DNA of 62,732 nt. Origin: Nocardia veterana NBRC 100344 (GTDB lineage Bacteria > Actinomycetota > Actinomycetes > Mycobacteriales > Mycobacteriaceae). The DNA is taken from NCBI RefSeq assembly GCF_000308855.1, contig NZ_BAGM01000206.1, positions 1-62,732 of the forward strand, given 5' to 3'. The notes under the pieces are model-generated. The model was not told the DNA's origin. It saw only the letters and a list, made by a program, of their open reading frames with translations, and did no database searches. The first letter of the stretch is position 1; each line of letters begins with the position of its first letter. The translations under genes were made by a program, and so were the position numbers. Shown here one piece after another: positions 16,000-24,510 of the stretch.

Positions 16000-17531
16000 C
16001 GCGGAACCGCCTTACTGCCACTAGTGCCTGTGGGACGTGCCGGTGTGGTGGAGGGTGTTCCTTGAGCGGCGGCGTCGTTGATCACCGAGTTCGCCCCGCG
16101 CAGACCGGCACCGGCCACCTGTGCTCCGGCAGCGGCGGCAGCGCCCACCGGGCCGCCTGCCTTCCCCGCGGCCGCTGCTCCGCCGCCTCCGCCAGTCCGG
16201 CCGCCGCCGGAGGGTCCGCTTGGGCCGGACGGTCCGCTCGGGCCCCGGCCGCCTCCTCCAGCGGCACCCGTCGGCGGGTTGCCGCCACCGCCGCCGTTAC
16301 CGGCCCGAACGACACCCCCACCACGGGAATCGGCTGCGCCGGTGGCCATGCGGCTGAACGCTCCTCCGACGTTCGCGCCACCAGCCATCAGCCCGCCGAG
16401 AACCATCGCGCTGGACCCGCCGCCACTGAGAGAGCTGACCGGTGAGAGCAGCCGCATCAGCGCAGGCAGCACGAACGCCACGCTGCACAGCAGCGCGATA
16501 CCGACCAGCATCCGCACGGCGGTGTCGGTGTCGGGCTTGGTGTTCGGGTCGATCTGATTGGTGCCGGCGACGGTGAACGCGACCATGTATGCGATCGCGG
16601 CGATCGGCTTGTACAGCACGAACGCAACGCTCCACATCAGCAGCTTTTCGAAAAATTGTTGCCCGGTCCGGCCCCCGCTGGCTGATGCCGCGAGCGGGAG
16701 GATGCCCGCGACCACGCACAGCAGCCCCTGCCGCACGATTGCCAGCACGATCTGCAACAGCGCCGACAACAGCCCGACGATCGCGAAGATCAGCACCAGG
16801 CCTGGCGAAAATGCCGACAGCGCTTGAGTTTCGATCATCGCTTCTGCGATGCCTTTGGCGTTGCCGCCGGTGGCGTCGTCGATCACCCACGACGCGAATG
16901 CATCCGAGGCATGAGTACCGAGGACCAGCACGGTGCTCCAGCCGCCGGAGATGATGACCGTGCGCAGCAGCACCCTGTAGGCGTCGACAGCCTCAGATGC
17001 CGCTGCGTTGCGCCGCGCGGCCGCTAATCTCACCCCGCACCACATGAGGCTGAAAGCGAGGATGATGATCTGGATATCGGAGGTGTAGTCACGCACCTTG
17101 GCGATCAGGCCGTCCAGATCGTCGACCGCGGAGTTGGGGACCTTGGCCCAGAAGGTGAGGCCGAGGCTGACCGCCTGGCCCAATCCGTTGAGCAGGGAAT
17201 CGACCACCTTGCCGAAGGTGGAGTCCCACGCCTTGTCCTTGACGGCCTGTGCGGCATCGCCAGGGTGTGTGGCGGCGTTGCCCGCCTTGCATGCGCCGCC
17301 GACAGCGTTGCCCAGGTTGAACGGTGTCCCGGGAATTCCGACGTTGTCGAGGTCGTCGTGGATCTCTTCGCACGTGTCGTTGAATCCGTATGTGCCGCCG
17401 CCGGAATCGGCGGGCTGCGCGGATGCGACGGCGGCCGGGCCGAACACGGCGGCCACGACGGTCATGGCTATCAGCAGCAGGCGGCCCCGATGGGCGACCG
17501 CGCGCAGGACAGCGGCACCGGTGCTCACCAT
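15996..17531 (-). CDS. VirB6/TrbL-like polytopic channel protein
   Basis: 511 residues. Signal peptide-like N terminus (LLLIAMTVVAAVFGPAAVAS), then about six or seven hydrophobic helices (for example IQIIILAFSLMWCGVRLA, GLVLIFAIVGLLSALLQIVL, IALLCSVAFVLPALMRLL) and a Gly/Pro/Ser-rich low-complexity tail from ~395. This matches the VirB6/TrbL role in forming the inner-membrane pore. The ATG at 17529-17531 has a G-rich site 8 bases upstream; the GTG next to it (17528) would give the usual GTGA overlap, and either is possible. Confidence 0.82.
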   Translation of the reverse strand: MVSTGAAVLRAVAHRGRLLLIAMTVVAAVFGPAAVASAQPADSGGGTYGFNDTCEEIHDDLDNVGIPGTPFNLGNAVGGACKAGNAATHPGDAAQAVKDKAWDSTFGKVVDSLLNGLGQAVSLGLTFWAKVPNSAVDDLDGLIAKVRDYTSDIQIIILAFSLMWCGVRLAAARRNAAASEAVDAYRVLLRTVIISGGWSTVLVLGTHASDAFASWVIDDATGGNAKGIAEAMIETQALSAFSPGLVLIFAIVGLLSALLQIVLAIVRQGLLCVVAGILPLAASASGGRTGQQFFEKLLMWSVAFVLYKPIAAIAYMVAFTVAGTNQIDPNTKPDTDTAVRMLVGIALLCSVAFVLPALMRLLSPVSSLSGGGSSAMVLGGLMAGGANVGGAFSRMATGAADSRGGGVVRAGNGGGGGNPPTGAAGGGGRGPSGPSGPSGPSGGGRTGGGGGAAAAGKAGGPVGAAAAAGAQVAGAGLRGANSVINDAAAQGTPSTTPARPTGTSGSKAVPR

Positions 17532-18385
17532 GCGGTCCACCCCCCGATGGAGGTCACCGTCTGCTGAGGGATCATCTTGTCGGCCGGAAGTCGCAGCTTC
17601 CACTCGTTTTGGTCCCACACCATGGCCAGGGTGAGACTGGTCCACCGAGGGGCACCGGTGTCGGAGCCTTGGCGCACCGCGAGGGCGACTTGGCACATGT
17701 CGTCGGACCACGAGGTGATCCGGAAGGCGTCCGGCGCCACCATGTAGCGAGTCACCTGTTCCGGTTGGGTGTCCGGTGCTTTGCCTTGGGCTTTCAGCCG
17801 GTCGAATTGGGCGAAGTCGGCCGCGCTCATGACCACCATGTGCTCGCGCAGCGGGCGATCGCCGAGGCGGGCGCGGGTCTGCCACATCACGAAGGCGGCC
17901 GCCAGCGCCGCGCCTTGCGGGGTGTGTGCGTAGCCGACAGGCACACCATCCTGGATGTGGGTCGGGCCGTCGGAAGTCGAAAACGGCACGACTGCGCCGT
18001 GCACACGCTGCCAGCCGCCCTTGGCATCGGGCCCGCGGGTGCCGGCAGGGGCAGCAGTGAGCCACTGCGGGTCATCCGGACGTCGCTGTGGGGCAGTCTG
18101 TTCCAGGGGCTGGCCGGCGGGGTTGGCGGGCACGTCGACACGGCGGCCGAACACGTCCACGTCGGGTGTGGTGAAGCCAGTGGCCGAGCTCGCCGGAGCT
18201 GTCGTGGGCGCGGTCGTGGTCGGCGAGCTCGTTTTCGCGGCATCCGGATTCGATCCGCTGTGGCGGCCGATCAAAACGATCACTCCGGTTACGACGATCA
18301 AGACGATGACGACCAGGGCCGCTGCGAACGTCGCTGGTCGCCGCAGAGTGCCACGGCCGTCGGTGTTTTCAGGTTCGGACGTCAC
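17525..18385 (-). CDS. VirB8-like membrane-anchored conjugation protein
   Basis: 286 residues. A single membrane helix (about 18-40), a Thr/Ala/Pro linker, then a ~190-residue extracytoplasmic domain with the segment GVPVGYAHTPQGAALAAAFV. The same motif (AATGFSDTPQGAALAAMQHA) is in the lipoprotein encoded just upstream, so the two share a domain. One helix plus an NTF2-like domain is the layout of VirB8. It overlaps both neighbours by a few bases. The VirB8 role is inferred from layout and position. Confidence 0.75.
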   Translation of the reverse strand: MTSEPENTDGRGTLRRPATFAAALVVIVLIVVTGVIVLIGRHSGSNPDAAKTSSPTTTAPTTAPASSATGFTTPDVDVFGRRVDVPANPAGQPLEQTAPQRRPDDPQWLTAAPAGTRGPDAKGGWQRVHGAVVPFSTSDGPTHIQDGVPVGYAHTPQGAALAAAFVMWQTRARLGDRPLREHMVVMSAADFAQFDRLKAQGKAPDTQPEQVTRYMVAPDAFRITSWSDDMCQVALAVRQGSDTGAPRWTSLTLAMVWDQNEWKLRLPADKMIPQQTVTSIGGWTAW

Positions 18386-19005
18386 GACCGGGCCTCCACC
18401 TTCACCATGGCGGCCGGGGCTTGCAGGACCGCGTGCTTGGTGGGTGTCTTGTCGGCCGGGTCAGGCAGCTGTAGACGCCAGTCGCCGCCGATCCAGGTCA
18501 CGACCGTGTCCGTGGCGAGCAGGCTGCCGTCGGGGTAGCTGGTGTAGAGGGTGATCGCGGCGCGGTCTTTGGTCCAGGAGGTGATCTGATAGCCGATGTA
18601 GCGTTGAACCGCGGAGGGGTCGACCGCCTTGACCGAGTACAGAGCCCGTGTGGTGACCCAGGCGTCTTTTCCTGGATTGGCTACGAGGACCCTCGCAGCG
18701 ACGGTGTACCAGGTGCTGTCTGGTGCGTTCGTGGACCGGTACGCGTGCTGCATGGCGGCCAGAGCTGCACCCTGCGGAGTGTCGGAAAACCCTGTCGCGG
18801 CATCGCTTTCGACATGTTTCGGGCCGTCGTCGCCGTAGGGCAGCAACGCTTCTTGCCATTTCTCCCAGTGCAGTCCGGATGGTGGGCGATTCGGGTCCGC
18901 CGTCGGCGCACCGGCTGGGCGGGCGCCATGGTCGCTGCCGCCACATCCGGACAGCAGGGCGGCCGCCGCGAGCAGAGCGCCGATCGCGCGTGCTGTGCGA
19001 GGCAT
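18382..19005 (-). CDS. Transfer-operon lipoprotein, paralogue of the VirB8-like protein
   Basis: 207 residues. The N terminus ends in LLSGCGGS, a clear lipobox. The body carries DTPQGAALAAMQHAYRS and ends in WIGGDWRLQLPDPADKT, paralleling WDQNEWKLRLPADKM of the next gene. This points to an old tandem duplication in which one copy is lipid-anchored and the other has a membrane helix. AAGGAGA lies 6 bases before the ATG. Confidence 0.75.
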   Translation of the reverse strand: MPRTARAIGALLAAAALLSGCGGSDHGARPAGAPTADPNRPPSGLHWEKWQEALLPYGDDGPKHVESDAATGFSDTPQGAALAAMQHAYRSTNAPDSTWYTVAARVLVANPGKDAWVTTRALYSVKAVDPSAVQRYIGYQITSWTKDRAAITLYTSYPDGSLLATDTVVTWIGGDWRLQLPDPADKTPTKHAVLQAPAAMVKVEARS

Positions 19006-19048
19006 GTCAATCTCCTTGTGAGAGCGAAGATTCGAAAGCGGGCGTCGT

Positions 19049-19309
19049 CTACTGCTGGATCGAGTTGATTACGGCTGTAGCGATGCCGAGCGACGAGGAG
19101 CAGATGATGGAGCCGAGCAGCGGTCGCCCGAGCGAGTCCATCGCTTCGACGAATCCGCCGCCGTTGCGCCAGGCGGCGTGAAACCGACCGGCGGCGATGA
19201 GGAACCAGCCGAGGCAGAGCATCAGCGCCGTCCACAACGCGAAGCTCGCGATCGTGAGCAGCGGCTGATACACCTCGGGCGGCAGCGGCTTGGCGATGGT
19301 GGTGGTCAT
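19049..19309 (-). CDS. Small two-helix membrane protein of the transfer operon
   Basis: 86 residues with two hydrophobic segments (about 15-40, ASFALWTALMLCLGWFLIAA; and 62-82, LLGSIICSSSLGIATAVI). No recognised family. It lies between the lipoprotein and a second small membrane protein; one of these two may be the VirB2-like pilin or a VirB3-like subunit, but the sequence alone does not decide. Confidence 0.65.
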   Translation of the reverse strand: MTTTIAKPLPPEVYQPLLTIASFALWTALMLCLGWFLIAAGRFHAAWRNGGGFVEAMDSLGRPLLGSIICSSSLGIATAVINSIQQ

Positions 19310-19319
19310 GAGGCGGCGC

Positions 19320-19610
19320 CTACAGTGCGGCGAGGACGCCGTTGATCAGACCGCTCGCCGACACGGCGACGATGCCGCCGATCAGCGCGCCGACGACCAT
19401 TTTCGGCGCGGTGTTGACGCCTCCGTTGAACTTTTCCCAGCCCAGGACGCCGCCGGCGATGATGATGGCCAGAATTCCGGCGAGGAGAACTCCCCAGAGC
19501 GCGTATTGCAGGATCTTCACGACGCCCTTGCTTCCGGGAGGGGCGTCGGGGGTGATCGTGTCGACCTGAGCGAGCACGTGGGTTGCCTGGAGTGCGACAT
19601 CGTGGATCAT
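19320..19610 (-). CDS. Small membrane protein, VirB2/TrbC-like candidate
   Basis: 96 residues with two membrane helices (about 32-55, LQYALWGVLLAGILAIIIAG; and 70-92, MVVGALIGGIVAVSASGLIN) separated by a short polar loop, the layout of VirB2/TrbC-type subunits and of small actinobacterial conjugation proteins. AAGGAG 8 bases upstream supports the ATG, which overlaps the TGA of the upstream gene. Assignment by size and topology only. Confidence 0.6.
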   Translation of the reverse strand: MIHDVALQATHVLAQVDTITPDAPPGSKGVVKILQYALWGVLLAGILAIIIAGGVLGWEKFNGGVNTAPKMVVGALIGGIVAVSASGLINGVLAAL

Positions 19611-20326
19611 TTGAGGTCTCCTTCGGAGGTGGGCCGCATAGCAGCGGTGACGGTGGTGATCAGTGATTCGCCGACGTTCCGCACAGCTGCGAGCGGGTCG
19701 GGGCCTTTGGCGGGGGCGATGCTCCCGGGAGTCCAGACGGGAAGTTCTTTCATCTCGGTCAGTGGCCATGTGGGCTGCCACTCGATGCGCCAGCGGCCGT
19801 CTTCGGGGACCAGGTCCCACATGACATCGAGGTACTGCCGAATCTGCTTAGGCTGGCGGCCGGATTGATAGGCGCAGGTGACGAGGCCCAGCAGCACCGA
19901 GCGATCTCCTGCTAATCCGCTGTGCCACTGGCGAAGCAGGTGGTGGGCTCGGGAGAGACCTTCGATAGTTTCGCGGGCGACCAGCACGATGAACGGCGAT
20001 TCGCCGCCGAGGACCGCGGGCCACTGGCGGCCGCAGTCGGCCGCAGGCGCCAGCATTCGCGACAGGGTCGACACTCCAGCTCCTCCGTGCGCTCCCATGA
20101 GCCACACCAGCGGAGGCCGTGATTCCTCATGCGGCACCGGACGATCCCAGATCGGTGCGCGCTGGTTCATCGGTGGAGCCACCGCGTGGGCTACCGACAA
20201 GCGGCGTCCCCGTGGAGGCAGCGGCCGCAACGGAATATGCGACATCGCACCGTTTTCCGACGGTCGTGGGGAATCGGGCGGTGCCGTCTCGGCGCCCATG
20301 CGACCGTGGTTGAGCAGGCCGGTCAT
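19607..20326 (-). CDS. DUF6668-like P-loop protein
   Basis: 239 residues. The segment VWLMGAHGGAGVSTLSRML is a degenerate MinD/ParA-type P-loop in which the GKS/T is replaced by GVST; VLVARETIEGLSRAH and GLVTCAYQSGRQPKQI follow as expected for this fold. It matches my memory of the DUF6668 family seen in actinobacterial transfer operons. The N terminus is proline-rich. The lost Lys of the P-loop means ATPase activity is uncertain. Confidence 0.7.
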   Translation of the reverse strand: MTGLLNHGRMGAETAPPDSPRPSENGAMSHIPLRPLPPRGRRLSVAHAVAPPMNQRAPIWDRPVPHEESRPPLVWLMGAHGGAGVSTLSRMLAPAADCGRQWPAVLGGESPFIVLVARETIEGLSRAHHLLRQWHSGLAGDRSVLLGLVTCAYQSGRQPKQIRQYLDVMWDLVPEDGRWRIEWQPTWPLTEMKELPVWTPGSIAPAKGPDPLAAVRNVGESLITTVTAAMRPTSEGDLK

Positions 20327-21162
20327 TGTGCTCCCCCGATGCCGGTGATGAGGTAGTCGCCATTTGCCTGCCGAGCCACAGTGACGAGCTGGCGGTAGGT
20401 GTGCACGGACTGGTCGGGGCGGTTTTCCACGATCACGACCGACCAGTGCTCGTCGCTGCTGGGCGAGATTTGGACGCAATAGTGGGTGCCCTGCGGCACG
20501 GTGGCGATTCCGGCGTCGATCACCTCCGCGGGCGACACCGAGGCGTCGGGAGTGACGAAGGCCCGCGCCGCAGCTCCGGATCTGTCGTGGTAGTAGGCGT
20601 TCTGGAACGCGAGGATCACGTTCTCCGCAGTGCCTTTGTTCCCTGTCCCATTGCCTCGCACCGTGTTCGGGGTCCGGACCGCGTCGCAGCCGGGACCACC
20701 GCCGAGCACCGGGTCGGCGGCAATGGCGGCGGCGCGGCTCGGTACCGCCGAGCTGGCCGGTGCCGGTGCCGAGTCGTGTCCCATCACAGCGAAGCCGCCC
20801 GCTGCGACCGCACCAGCCGCAAGGACGCCGCCTGCCACCGCCACAGCAACAGGGCCACGCCGGCGACGGCGCACCTCGGGTGTCGACGGCGGAACGACGT
20901 GCTCAGCGATGATCGGCTGATCACCCGCCGCAGGGGCCGGTCCGGGCGTGGCAGGACCGGCCTCGCCGGGAAGCCAATCCGACCAGCTCACGGATGCGGG
21001 AGGCTGGGGCCAACCGGCCTGTGGCTGCTGAGTTTCATGGGCCGCTGAGCCCGGCGAGGCGACGACAGGCGCCGTATCCGGGCTCAATTCCGGCTGCAGC
21101 CACTGCGACCACTCGGGTTCTTTCGGGGCCTGATCCCTGGACCCATTGTGCTGGAACAACAT
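20323..21162 (-). CDS. Membrane-anchored transfer-operon protein
   Basis: 279 residues. A cytoplasmic N-terminal region (~100 residues) contains two copies of a W-S-x-W-L motif (EWSQWLQ, SWSDWLPG), then one membrane helix (about 104-128) after an RRRRR stop-transfer, then an extracytoplasmic domain of ~130 residues (CDAVRTPNTVRG ... YLITGIGGAQ), DUF8176-like by memory. Strong AGGAGGT site. It probably scaffolds the channel; role not established. Confidence 0.65.
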   Translation of the reverse strand: MLFQHNGSRDQAPKEPEWSQWLQPELSPDTAPVVASPGSAAHETQQPQAGWPQPPASVSWSDWLPGEAGPATPGPAPAAGDQPIIAEHVVPPSTPEVRRRRRGPVAVAVAGGVLAAGAVAAGGFAVMGHDSAPAPASSAVPSRAAAIAADPVLGGGPGCDAVRTPNTVRGNGTGNKGTAENVILAFQNAYYHDRSGAAARAFVTPDASVSPAEVIDAGIATVPQGTHYCVQISPSSDEHWSVVIVENRPDQSVHTYRQLVTVARQANGDYLITGIGGAQ

Positions 21163-21254
21163 TGCTCACCTCCTAGGGAGCGTGTGCGAGATGAAGAGAA
21201 AAAAGAGAGAAGGAGAGGGCCGGGAGGAGAGGTAGAGACCCCGGCCCCCTCCTC

Positions 21255-22838
21255 CTAGTTCGACCTGTCCGACCCGGTACCGGGCAGGCCGAGGTCACCG
21301 AGGCTGTTGCCGGATGCGGCGCCGGACGTGGAGCGCGTGGAACCCGAATCGGTGAGCGGGAAACGGAATCCGGTCGCCGGGGCGGCAGGTGTCGGTGAGG
21401 CCGGGACGCCCTTGCGAGGTGCGGGCACCTCCGCCGCGCCGGACGCGGCCAAATCCTTTGCCGTCGCGGTGAACCAATCGGCCACATATCGCGTGGCTGA
21501 TTGCCCGGTATCGGTGACCGGATCGTGCTGATAGGAGCCGTGCCGCTGGATCACATCGGAGTACTTGACCCATGTGGTCGCCTGCAGCATGTCCTGGTTG
21601 TCGGTGAGGTTCTGCGCGACGGCGTTGAAGGTCTGCTGAATCAACCGCGATCCCGTCGACGGCGGAATCAGTTGCGGCAGAGCGCCCAGCAGTTTGGTGC
21701 CGAAAACCGCTAGGCCGGCAATGGGATCGGCCAGCCCTGCCGCCGCGATCTCGGCGATATTCGTCGGGGTCAGAATCGCCCGTGCAACCGTGACCGCGCT
21801 GTTGATGCCGATGGTTGCGACCTTGAACGCCGCCTGCAGGACTTGGCCCGGATCCAGCGGCGTCCGCGGATCCGAGGCTTCGGCGATCCGCTCGGAGATC
21901 GACTTGCGCGGGTTCAGCGACAGCGACGCAAGGGAGTTGCCGGAGACGTCCTTGTTGACCACGTTGGTCACGGTTTTGATGCCGGTCAGCGCCAGCGACT
22001 GCGTGATGGAGCCGAGCGCCCGCAGCGGGTCACCACCGAAATCGGCCTGTCCGGCCACGTTCGCTACCGCGCGCAACAGAGCGGCATGGTCGGGCGCGTC
22101 GCAGGCCAAATCGCCGCCAGCGCAGAACGATGCGACCCGCCCGGTCAGTGTGCCGAAGTTGGTGGCGATATCGCGCTCGGGCCCGATCCCGCCACCCGAT
22201 AGCGCCGCCGGGGTGAGATGCGCCAGAGTCGCGATCTCCTTGCCCTGCACGTTCGGCACGGTCTCCGGCGAGGTGCGGCCGTCAGCTCCAGGGAACGGGG
22301 CCGCACCCGGATTGCGGGTCGGGTCACCGAACAACGCGACAGCGGCGATGCGCTGGGCGGGGACCGGACCGTGGCCCTGGCCCGTCTGCTGCGCCAGCAT
22401 CGACACCGCGTGCGCGCCCTGGCTGTATCCGGCCAGCGCGAACTTGGTGTTGGGGCACTGTTTCGCGATGTCGGAAATGCGTTGCGACAGTTTGGATGTC
22501 GCGTTGGTGACCGACTGCTGATAGGAGGCGGTGCCGCCGGTCAGCGTGAAGCCGCCGAAGGATGCGTCGTAGGGCGTATTCTCGTGCTTCACCTCGACCC
22601 CGGCCGCGCCGGAGTCAGCCATGAAGGGGCCGAAAACATCGGACAACATGCCGGTGTTGTCGTTGGGGGCCGCGCCGGGAGTCGTCTCCCCCGTGCCCTG
22701 CACCCCCAGGGCGAACAACACAGGGCAATCACTGTTCGAGCTGGGATCGGCCGATGCGACACCCGATCCGGTGGCGATCGCGACGCCGAGGCCGGTCACG
22801 GTGGCAGCGGTTGCGGCTGTGCGAATCAGGGGCTTCAT
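21255..22838 (-). CDS. Cutinase-family secreted hydrolase
   Basis: 527 residues. Signal peptide ending SGVASADP, then an alpha/beta-hydrolase core of the cutinase family: FALGVQGTGE (oxyanion region), AGYSQGAHAVSML with the nucleophilic Ser in GYSQG, and a Cys-rich stretch before CDAPDHA with the likely catalytic Asp/His. The C-terminal half (~260 residues) is an extra region ending in a Ser/Gly tail. Cutinases hydrolyse ester bonds; in mycolata they can act on cell-envelope lipids, which would fit its place in a transfer operon. ATGA overlap with the upstream gene. Confidence 0.88.
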   Translation of the reverse strand: MKPLIRTAATAATVTGLGVAIATGSGVASADPSSNSDCPVLFALGVQGTGETTPGAAPNDNTGMLSDVFGPFMADSGAAGVEVKHENTPYDASFGGFTLTGGTASYQQSVTNATSKLSQRISDIAKQCPNTKFALAGYSQGAHAVSMLAQQTGQGHGPVPAQRIAAVALFGDPTRNPGAAPFPGADGRTSPETVPNVQGKEIATLAHLTPAALSGGGIGPERDIATNFGTLTGRVASFCAGGDLACDAPDHAALLRAVANVAGQADFGGDPLRALGSITQSLALTGIKTVTNVVNKDVSGNSLASLSLNPRKSISERIAEASDPRTPLDPGQVLQAAFKVATIGINSAVTVARAILTPTNIAEIAAAGLADPIAGLAVFGTKLLGALPQLIPPSTGSRLIQQTFNAVAQNLTDNQDMLQATTWVKYSDVIQRHGSYQHDPVTDTGQSATRYVADWFTATAKDLAASGAAEVPAPRKGVPASPTPAAPATGFRFPLTDSGSTRSTSGAASGNSLGDLGLPGTGSDRSN

Positions 22839-24232
22839 CGCAGAGCCCCCTGCACTGCCGATAATGCGCCGTTGGCCGCGTCGGTCAGGGGGCCGAACTG
22901 CTCCGGGGTGAATGGTGCCTGCTCGGCCGCAACCTGCGCGGCGGCCGCCACCGTGTCGGCGGTCGCGGGATCGGCCTTCGCCGCGGAGACCACCGAATCT
23001 GCGGCACGGGTGGCCTGCTCAGCGAGCTGCGGCGCCCACGGCTGCGACTGCACCGCCGCACCAGCCGCTGCACCGACAGCGACGGCGCCCTCAAGAGCCT
23101 GCGTGCCGCCGGGCTGCGACTGTGCCCAGCCGACCGCCTGCTCTCCCGCGTGGATCGCGGTGTCGGCAGCTACTCGCGCCTGATCGTGCAGCGACGGCGC
23201 GGGCCGACCTTCCCCAGGGGGCGGCGGCGTGTAGTCACTGCCATCTCCTGCGGTGGCTACCGCACCGGCGACGGCGCCGATTGTTGCACCCACGGCGCCG
23301 CCCGCGAGTGCGGCAGGCACACCGGCGGCGGCTGCGCCGATCGCGGCGCCCGCGGCCGCGCCGATTGCGGTCCCGGCTACACCTGAGGTCACGGTCCCGA
23401 TGCCGGGCACCGGGATCAGCGTTCCGGCGGCCGCACCGGCGACGCCACCGATGGTGCCACCGACCAGCCCGCCGACCACGCCGCCGCCGATCGCGGCCGG
23501 GACTCCAGCTGCGACCGCACCGGCGGTGAATCCGGTGACCCCACCCAGAACCATCGCGGTGGACATGATGTCGGAGCGGGAGGCATTGACGCCCAGCGAC
23601 TGCAGGAACGCGTTTGTATTGCGCTGCGTGAGGGCGATATGGCCGTTGATGTCGTAGACGACGTCGGCAGGCAGGCCCGGGTTCGCCCAGGTGGCATCAC
23701 CGAGTCCGATGCGGTCCGGCGGCGGGGGCACGATGATCTTCGGCGGAGTCACCGGTTCGGGCGCGTGGAGGTTCGGAATGTCTTGCTGCAGGCCAGGTGC
23801 GGGTTTGCCCGGGGTGGTCGAGCCCTGCTGTCCGGTGCCTTGGCTGCGCGATGGCGGGGTTCGATATTCGCTCGGGTCGCTCGGCAGGTCCGGTGTTGGA
23901 ACGACCTGCCCCAGCGGCGAATGTTCCTGCGGCCGTTGCGGCGGCGCGGGCGGCGGGGTCACCCCGGCCTGCTCGTTGCTCTTGGGGGTCGGGGTCACCC
24001 CGGCCTGCTGATCGGTAGGCGGTGGTGTGACGCCGGGCTGCGCTTCCGGTGCCGCGTGGGCGACACCCGCAGCGGCCACCATGGCGGCTGCGACTGCTTG
24101 CAACGCCATCCCTGCCCGTGCTGTGGTGCCCCCGCTGCGCGACCGGTGCCGGCCAGCAGCTGTCTCAGTCACCGGGCCCCGTTCTGCGGTTGTACCTCGC
24201 GGACTGACCACGACGCGTTTTACTGTGGACAT
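22835..24232 (-). CDS. Secreted glycine-zipper protein, first gene of the transfer operon
   Basis: 465 residues. A twin-Arg-poor signal peptide (MALQAVAAAMVAAAGVAHAA) is followed by three copies of a QAGVTP(P/T)P repeat and a Pro-rich linker. From ~220 to ~330 a long Gly/Ala-rich stretch repeats GxxxGxxxG patterns (for example GGGVVGGLVGGTIGGVAGAA), the hallmark of glycine-zipper membrane inserters. The C terminus is helical. It may form part of an envelope pore. AGGAG lies before the ATG at 24230-24232. Start of the minus-strand operon; promoter and leader at 24233-24460. Confidence 0.7.
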   Translation of the reverse strand: MSTVKRVVVSPRGTTAERGPVTETAAGRHRSRSGGTTARAGMALQAVAAAMVAAAGVAHAAPEAQPGVTPPPTDQQAGVTPTPKSNEQAGVTPPPAPPQRPQEHSPLGQVVPTPDLPSDPSEYRTPPSRSQGTGQQGSTTPGKPAPGLQQDIPNLHAPEPVTPPKIIVPPPPDRIGLGDATWANPGLPADVVYDINGHIALTQRNTNAFLQSLGVNASRSDIMSTAMVLGGVTGFTAGAVAAGVPAAIGGGVVGGLVGGTIGGVAGAAAGTLIPVPGIGTVTSGVAGTAIGAAAGAAIGAAAAGVPAALAGGAVGATIGAVAGAVATAGDGSDYTPPPPGEGRPAPSLHDQARVAADTAIHAGEQAVGWAQSQPGGTQALEGAVAVGAAAGAAVQSQPWAPQLAEQATRAADSVVSAAKADPATADTVAAAAQVAAEQAPFTPEQFGPLTDAANGALSAVQGALR

Positions 24233-24255
24233 GCAGACTCTCCTGTTTCTGCATT

Positions 24256-24331
24256 TGGTTCCGGAGCGGTGCCACCCGTGGATCCGGAACCAGTTACCGG
24301 GCCTTTCCCCCCGTGCCACCGGGGGGAAAGG
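24256..24331 (-). promoter_or_regulatory. Two inverted repeats in the leader of the transfer operon
   Basis: Arms TGGTTCCGGA (24256-24265) and TCCGGAACCA (24283-24292) are perfect over 10 bp with a 17-base spacer. Arms CCTTTCCCCCCG (24302-24313) and CGGGGGGAAAGG (24320-24331) are perfect over 12 bp with a 6-base loop. Both lie between the likely promoter (-10 at 24450-24455) and the first transfer gene. They could be operators or mRNA hairpins that control operon expression. Confidence 0.6.
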
Positions 24332-24449
24332 TTCTTCGTTTCGAAGCTCTAGCCAGCGACTTTGAGCAGCGGAAATGCTCGTCGTCCGCACCGGCGGTGA
24401 TATGCCTCGCCTTCGTTGTTTTTCGATCTCGCGTGCCGTGCTACGTGCG

Positions 24450-24455
24450 AGTATA
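24450..24455 (-). promoter_or_regulatory. Candidate -10 element of the transfer operon
   Basis: On the minus strand this reads TATACT, a near-consensus actinobacterial -10 hexamer. It would start a transcript near 24443 and give a leader of about 210 bases carrying the two inverted repeats. No good -35 match is visible 17-18 bases upstream. Confidence 0.4.
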
Positions 24456-24510
24456 CCCTATTCCCGCACTCTATTTTCATACGATGGCGGAAACTGGTGA
24501 GGGGTGTGGC

